Source: Brachionus koreanus
Lineage: Eukaryota; Rotifera; Eurotatoria; Ploima; Brachionidae
NCBI GenBank assembly: GCA_016987375.1
Contig: PJRA01000453.1
Span: 116,096 to 180,095 of the forward strand
DNA length: 64,000 nt
Direction of reading: 5' to 3'
Below the pieces are notes generated by a model. That model was given only the letters and a program-made list of their open reading frames with translations. It was not told the origin of the DNA and made no database searches. Positions 58,401 to 64,000 of the stretch are shown one piece after another. How positions within the stretch are numbered: position 1 is the first letter of the stretch; each line of letters starts with the position of its first letter. The position numbers and the translations under genes are program-made.

Positions 58401-59749
58401 ACTCGACACATAACATCACTAAAATGGTATTAAATCCTAATTTGCACCATGGAAATGTATTGACAATAAATAATGTGAATTATACTTTAGCAGATAATCC
58501 GCATTTGGAGTCGGTAGAAGCTGTATGCATGATTTGGTTTACTTTAGAATTAGTGCTCAGGTTTTGGTCATCGCCTAATAAAATAAAATTCTTGAAAAGT
58601 CCGTTAAATTTTATTGATTTTGTGGCCATATTGCCCTATTATGTGTCTTTGTTTGTACTTAATCAACAATACGAGAATTTTAACAACGCTCGTCGATTAA
58701 TACAAGTATTTAGAGTGTTGAGGATATTGCGTGTGCTAAAACTGGCACGACACTCGACTGGTCTTCAATCTCTAGGCTACACACTCAAACAAAGCTACAA
58801 AGAGCTCGGTTTACTCATGACTTTTATGGCCATTGGGATTTTACTCTTTTCCAGCTTGGCTTATTTCGCCGAAAAAGAAGAATATCAGACAAAATTTACC
58901 TCGATCCCTGCGGCCTTTTGGTGGGCTTCTATTACCATGACAACAGTCGGCTACGGTGACATTTATCCCATTACTTTGCCGGGTAAAATAGTCGGCAGTG
59001 TTTGCTGCATTTGCGGTGTCCTTGTAATAGCATTGCCTATTCCTATTATTGTAAATAATTTTGCTGATTTTTACAAAGAACAAACAAGAAAAGAAAAGGC
59101 TCTTAAGCGTAAAGAGGAGCTTATCAAAGCAAGACTCAGTGGCAGTCTTGTCTCGGTCAGCAATCACATAACAAAGACAAAAACTTTGCCTAATATATCC
59201 ATTAAGTCTGGTCTGCTAGCCAACTCGACTAACAAGACTAGATTACCGATGAATAAGTGCAAACTTGTTATTAATAATGATATTAATGAAAAATTGGAAA
59301 CGCCTCCTCCATCACCCAATGCAAACTTATCACCTATATCGTCTGATCAATCTCTATTATTAAACAAAAATTCTAAAATATTAAACAGTAATGTACCAAT
59401 TGTCAAATTTGCAGACTGTACATGTGAAGTAAAGGAAACACCGCGTATAATCACTTTTAAAGATGAGAAAAATGATTTTTCTAAAAGTTTAACTAGTTTT
59501 GACGCATCTTACTTGGGTAATAATAGTGGACTGGTCAAAAATGAGCTTGAAATTAAAATGGTTAAAAACAAGCTAAAGGAGATAAAAAATGAGCAAAAGA
59601 AACAAAATGGTCTTGATGTCACTAATTTGAGTAAAATGGCTGTGGTTTTAAAAAGAAGTCATGAAGTATTAAACAAAATTATACCTCGTAGTTCATCGGA
59701 ATATGCCAACACCAATCCTCAAAATTCAAATCAAGTAGTATTTGAATAA
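55418..59749 (+). CDS. Shab: Shab-type (Kv2/KCNB) voltage-gated potassium channel
   Basis: Exons 55418-56080 and 58277-59749 join in phase 0 after 'KPQTSKAAR' to 711 aa; the ATG at 55418 is chosen (TTG precedes it in frame). The N-terminal T1 tetramerisation domain spans about 64-165 ('[15 protein letters not shown]', '[20 protein letters not shown]', '[19 protein letters not shown]'). S1 starts exactly at exon 2. The S4 voltage sensor at about 360-380 has Arg/Lys every third residue ('[20 protein letters not shown]'). The selectivity filter TVGYGD is at about 444-449. S6 carries 'PIPIIVNNF', the Kv2 form of the PxP gate. The post-S6 '[19 protein letters not shown]' is Shab-like. The S1-S2 loop is long with glycosylation sequons. 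The C-tail of about 210 residues is Ser/Asn-rich and disordered. It carries delayed-rectifier K+ current in excitable cells. A 'PPPSP' motif occurs in the tail. Confidence 0.95.
56081..58276 (+). other. 2.2-kb Kv2 intron
   Basis: Donor GTAAAA at 56081, acceptor AAAAAG at 58276. The acceptor tract is purine-rich and atypical, but the join restores the conserved Kv2 sequence across the T1-S1 linker. It holds a LINE relic at 57700-57985; the rest is empty AT-rich sequence. Confidence 0.85.
57700..57985 (-). pseudogene. LINE reverse transcriptase relic (RTE-like)
   Basis: The minus strand reads '[20 protein letters not shown]', '[20 protein letters not shown]' and, after a frame shift, '[13 protein letters not shown]'. 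These match the early palm blocks 'KILxRxxxxxxxxLxxxQAGFRxxRxCxDQI' and 'KAFDSVHR' of RTE/CR1-like polymerases. Stops and frameshifts show decay. Confidence 0.75.
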
Positions 59750-60474
59750 AATTTGGATTTGGATTTTATTTTTTCTAATTTAGAATTATTTTGGCACAAA
59801 TCAAATTTAGAATTAGCTCTAAGAGAATAAAAATCTGAAATGAGATTGATTAAAAAACCCGATTGGCACCTACTGATAAGTTTAACTGAGCAAAAAAAAA
59901 TTTTTTTTATTTTTGTAAAAAAAAAAATTATAAATTTTACCGGTATTTCAATACTTAAACGCAAAAACTAGTCTTTATTTTTTTCTAAAATATATGTACA
60001 TTTTTTAAAAATATAAATATGGTTTATTTGTTTTTTGTGTTTTTTTTTTGATTATTTAATCAATTAAATTAATTTTAGTCTTTTAAATTTATTTATTGTT
60101 TTATTTTCAATGGTTTAATAAATTGGCCAGTTCTATTAAAGACAAATTGGTAATTTAAAATATTTATTTATTAAATTAATCAAGCAGATACAATAAAATT
60201 TGACTTGAAATAAATTTTGAATTGTATGCAATTATTTGTAAAAATAAAAATTATTAGTAAACATTAGCTCAATTTTATAACAAAAGCCGTAATATAAAAT
60301 ATTGTTTATAACGGGTGCCCAATAATACTTGTCCGAAACTTTAAATTGAAAAAAAACCATGATCCGATTTAGATAAAATTATGAAAATTTGTAATCTACA
60401 GAATTTTGTCTATTTTTCAAAAATAATAATAGTTTTTTTAGTTTTTCATTTTTTTCCATGTCATACGTCCAGTA

Positions 60475-60516
60475 GGGACCTATATCCTGACCCTAAGTTG
60501 TCAGGATATGCGTCCC
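60475..60516. repeat. 42-nt hairpin
   Basis: GGGAC-ct-ATATCCTGAC pairs with GTCAGGATAT-gc-GTCCC around an 8-nt loop. One two-base mismatch interrupts the 17-bp stem. Function unknown. Confidence 0.7.
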
Positions 60517-60989
60517 AGTGAGCTATAATTTATTTTAATCGGATAATTTTTCCAGAAGTTATGATTAAAAAAAGTCGAAATTTTAAGGTTTTATAAAAAA
60601 AGTCTATTTTCAAAAAATTTATGTTTTTTTTAAATATCTTCTGATCAAAATTAGATATATACTTAAAATTTTATACACTTATAATTTTAAAATAATGCCA
60701 TTAAATGATTACCTAAAATATATAAAAATTTGATTTTAAGAAGTTTTTTACAGGTTTTTTAAATGTAGGATATGGTAACTCTAATAGATGAATATTTCAA
60801 CAATTTTAATACAAAGTAAGTACCGAGTTGGACATGTTCCATTTGGCCCCTTGACAATCGCATATAACATATCTAACTTTCATTTTATTTTTGAGTTCAT
60901 TAGCAAAGCTTTATGTAAATTTTATAAAAACAAAAAATAATTTTTTATTTTATGTGTTTTATCTTTTTATATGCTTTTTCGTCGATTAG

Positions 60990-61452
60990 CAAAGCTAATA
61001 GACGTTGACGAGTTGTTCCTCATGATTTGACAGATTTCGATATTCAACGACGCATTGAAATTTGTTGGAAACTAATTAAAAAATCATTGATTGTGAAGAT
61101 AAGAGGATCTTTTTTCGAAATTAAGATTAAAAATTAAAGATTGAATCCATCTTAGGCAGCTCAACCGGTTGTGAGAAGAGAACTCTCTGATAATAAGGTG
61201 ATGTTGCGTGTTGATAGAACTTCCAAGCGGTAATAAATTTGAGCTGATTCCAGACGGTGATGCTATAATTCCAGAACTTTATTTTGAACAATAAGAACAA
61301 ATATATGCTTCACTTCAAGAAAAATATCCTTTTTTTGTCAACCGAAAGCCAGGTTTGTTTCTTCAAGATAACGCAAGTCTTCATACAGCTAGAAGATTAA
61401 TGGCAAAAATAGAAAAAATGGAATAGATCTAACTTCTTCCTCATTCAGCTAC
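60990..61452 (+). pseudogene. Decayed mariner transposase
   Basis: The plus strand shows successive mariner landmarks in shifting frames: 'RRVVPHDLTDFDIQRRIEIC'; 'QPVVRRELSDNKVMLRV'; 'IPDGDAIIPELYFEQ'; 'NRKPGLFLQDNASLHTARRL' (second catalytic Asp region); and 'LLPHSAT' where the 'LPHPPYSPD' block begins. The first catalytic Asp region is not recognisable and several stops interrupt. No terminal repeats were identified. Confidence 0.75.
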
Positions 61453-62299
61453 TTAAAATAATTAAATCAAAGCAAATATTGCTTTATTAATATTGTTAGG
61501 CTGGTTTATAGTATACTCGAAATAAATTTTAATAAGGCCAAAACACTTCCCTGGAGGACTCATGCATAAGTTTGTCAGGAGAACATACGTCAGAAACCTT
61601 GATATCAAATTAATCTATCGGATTTCTATTTTTATTTTTAATTTTAAAGATTTTTTTGTTTCATCAAGGTAAAAATTCAATCAAATCTCAAAGCATAAAT
61701 ATCAATTAAATTTGATTTCTTCTTTTTTTTGGCTTGATTAATTAAAACTGAACTCTTAGGAGTTTCTTGATCTAAATTATCTCGGATTTAAAATTGTTGT
61801 TCTTTTAAAGTAATTTCTTTAAATAAAAGAATTTTTCAAATAAAAAGTAGATAAAATCAAATAAACTAGACAGCATAAAATTAATTGAGAGTGAATGTTT
61901 GAATATATACAATGAGAATTTGAAAATATTAAATTATATTTATTTCTGCTAAAAAAAAAATTAAAATATTTCTTGAACAAACAAAATTTTTAAAATATTT
62001 ATATAATTTAATTGAATTTTGTTTTCTCGAACAATTCTAATTTTGAATAAAACTAAATAGGAATAAAAATTCAATTATGAGACGGCTTCTATGCAAGGCC
62101 AAATAGAATTTTATTTTTAATTAACTAATTCTTGAAAAAAAAAAAACATGAAGAATCTGTATAAGAAAAATAAATTGAATAAGAAAAAAAACCTGCTAAC
62201 CGAAATTGCCATGGTACTGTAGCCAAAACAGATTTGGTCTTAATTTTCCTGAGAAAAGTTCTCCGAATTTATTTTGATATTTCTCAAATTAAGACGAGA

Positions 62300-64000
62300 A
62301 TGGCAAGTTGTGTTAGAAGACTTAAAGAGATATTTTCTCGTAAAAAAGAAGTAACATGTCTTGAAGAGGATGAAGAAGGCGAAGTTTTCAGGCTTCTTAG
62401 TCCAAAATTGCTTGCTCGTTTTGAGGAAATGCGAGCTGAGAGAAAAAAGCGAATGAAAGAAGCCGAATCTAAGCAAATTGTAATGCAAGAGAAGATAGTT
62501 GATGGAGAGATAATTTACGACACTGATGCAGGAGAAAATGATGAAAACGATTTAGAAGACTTTGACGAGACTGACCCCCAGCTATCCGAAGGAAACCAAG
62601 TGCCATTGAGACTTGGCCTAATTCCTCGAAAATTATTTCAGCGACCTGCCATTGAAATAGATCCTTATATAAACAAAACTAAACAAGTAAAAATTAAAAT
62701 TTATTCTTTAATAAAGTAAATAATAATAAAAAATTTAAGTCATTTGTGGTTATATCAAAACGTTTTACCAAGCCAATTATATCTAGATTTTCATCAACTA
62801 ATTCTCTATTTTTTCTCTCACCATTCAACAAATTTAGAAGATTTTTAATATGGCTTGTCACTTGGCAGTAAAAATAAAAAAATTTAAAAAGAAAATAAAA
62901 AAAATATTGATTTTTTTTGTTTACAGATTTTTTGACTGGTTTATGATTTTGACCATTTTGGTTAATTTAATAATACTGGCTATTCCTTTAGAGACTAGCC
63001 AAGCGAATATTAGCGAGTAAATATTCAAATTTAACAGAGAAATAAAAACAAAAAACTTTATTTTAAAGATATGTATTCAATTCTGTTTATACAATTGAAG
63101 CAATTTTAAAGATACTAGCCAGGGGATTTGTTCTAAATCCATACACTTACATTCGTGATCCATGGAACATTTTAGATTTTGCCATATTGATAATATCCTG
63201 GGTAACTATAATAGTGAATGCAGCTGTTGTTGGATCAACAGTCAATCTATCAGCATTAAGAGCTTTTAGAGTATTGAGAGTTCTTAAAACAGTTAATATA
63301 ATAACAGGCTTAAAGATTGTGGTTAGTTCAATACTACGAGCATTGCCGATGTTTTTACAAACCATTGGTTTAATGGGTTTATTATGCGCCATATTTGCTT
63401 TATTCAGTCTTCAAGCTTATCAAGGAACATTTAGTCAAAAATGTGTCAAATCATTTACGAACAATACAATAGCTTATTCAGACTGGATTCGTAATGAAGC
63501 TAATTGGTACTTTGACCCAAGTGGATCAAACACTTGGCTTCCATGCGCAAACGGATCAGTTTCAAACGAAGGCAGAACTTGTCCTTCTGGTTACATTTGT
63601 TTGAGAGGCATAGGACAAAATCCCAGATATGGAACAAAACACTTTGACAATTTTGGCTTCTCAATGATGCTTACTTTTCAAATTTTTACTCTTGACTATT
63701 GGGATGATGTCTACCAAACTGTTCTAGACACATCTGGTATTTGGAATATGATTTATTTTATTGTTTTGATATTTTCCGGAGCTTTTTATTTAACTAATTT
63801 GACCTTTCCAGTAGTAGCAATTGCCTACTATACTGAAGTTAAAATAGCAGCAATGGTATTTTTTTCAAATTAAATAAGAAAAATATGAAAATTGTCTTTT
63901 TTTATTAGAAACAAGATGAAGCCGAAAAGGAGTTGGTTTTTGATTTTAAGACACTCAAAGCTAAAATGGCCGAACGTCAAAAAGAATTGGAAGAATTTGA
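62300..64000 (+). CDS. Voltage-gated sodium channel alpha subunit, 5' end (domain I), truncated by window
   Basis: Exons 62300-62686, 62740-62867, 62927-63016, 63069-63855 and 63909-64000 (continues) join in frame; ATG at 62300 is the first Met after upstream non-ATG frame. The N-terminus has the Nav pattern: acidic, then 'FRLLSPKLLARFEEMRAER', 'SFVVISKR' and 'RFSSTNSLFFLSPFNKFRR' (family TFxVxNKG...FRFSAT..LYLLSPFNPIRR). Domain I: S1 'FDWFMILTILVNL'; S2 'FNSVYTIEAILKILARGF'; S3 'DPWNILDFAILI'; S4 at about 262-280 'ALRAFRVLRVLKTVNII'; a Cys-rich turret; pore 'FQIFTLDYWDDVYQ' with selectivity Asp at about 411; S6 'SGAFYLTNLTFPVVAIAYY'. The last exon begins the charged I-II linker ('KQDEAEKELVFDF'). 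Asp in domain I fits both DEKA (Nav1) and DEEA (Nav2) filters, so the subtype cannot be decided here. Confidence 0.92.

Larger units (their letters stand above)
59750..62299. other. Intergenic stretch between the two channel genes
   Basis: Holds a hairpin (60475-60516) and a mariner relic (60990-61452). AATAAA for the Kv2 transcript is near 59827. The Na+ channel promoter is presumably before 62300, but no motif can be defended. Confidence 0.6.

Noticed and set aside
62868..62926. Intron retention or frame break in the Na+ channel
   Set aside because: Using the exon 62740-62867 in its correct phase gives the conserved RFSS..LSPFN..RR block and a clean join.
1..64000. CRISPR arrays, bacterial-type operons, riboswitches, rRNA genes
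   Set aside because: None seen; gene structure is eukaryotic throughout.

Overview
This window is nuclear DNA from an animal. It is extremely AT-rich, with intron-containing genes, many introns of only 48-70 bp, poly-T-rich acceptors, and long gene-poor stretches full of decayed transposons. The gene set (DOCK, CEP19, Shab-type K+ channel, voltage-gated Na+ channel, cadherin, receptor tyrosine kinase, M13 peptidase) is metazoan. The base composition and compact introns suggest a small lophotrochozoan, for example a monogonont rotifer; the species is inference, not shown by any single sequence.

Layout. 1-8300: a LINE relic, a tRNA-Gln(UUG), the 3' part of a PLAT/coiled-coil gene (+) whose 3.4-kb intron holds a decayed LINE, and a small unknown ORF 54 bp after it. 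8550-9310: another LINE relic. 9417-14816: a 5.4-kb Tc1/mariner-type transposon with long inverted termini and TA target duplication. It carries a six-exon DD34E transposase (-) and a multi-exon passenger gene (+) encoding a Tudor-like segment, a helical middle and a C-terminal BEN domain. 16536-18992: M13 peptidase (-). 20336-25889: an 11-exon receptor tyrosine kinase (-), spliced in frame throughout, with one GC-AG intron. 29372-37926: a DOCK6/7/8-type GEF (-), whose 1.8-kb intron holds a fold-back element interrupted by a SINE. 39436-40137: CEP19 homologue (-). 42169-46119: single-exon cadherin (-). 46.1-55.4 kb: gene desert. 55418-59749: Shab (Kv2) K+ channel (+). 62300-64000: first domain of a voltage-gated Na+ channel (+), running off the window.

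No pathway is shared by all the genes. Two neighbouring groups could be read together functionally: DOCK, CEP19 and cadherin (cytoskeleton, cilium, adhesion) and the two excitability channels in tandem. Both are probably coincidental neighbourhood. The most unusual object is the BEN-carrying transposon: the passenger gene lies inside the terminal repeats and converges on the transposase gene, with an assembly gap between them.
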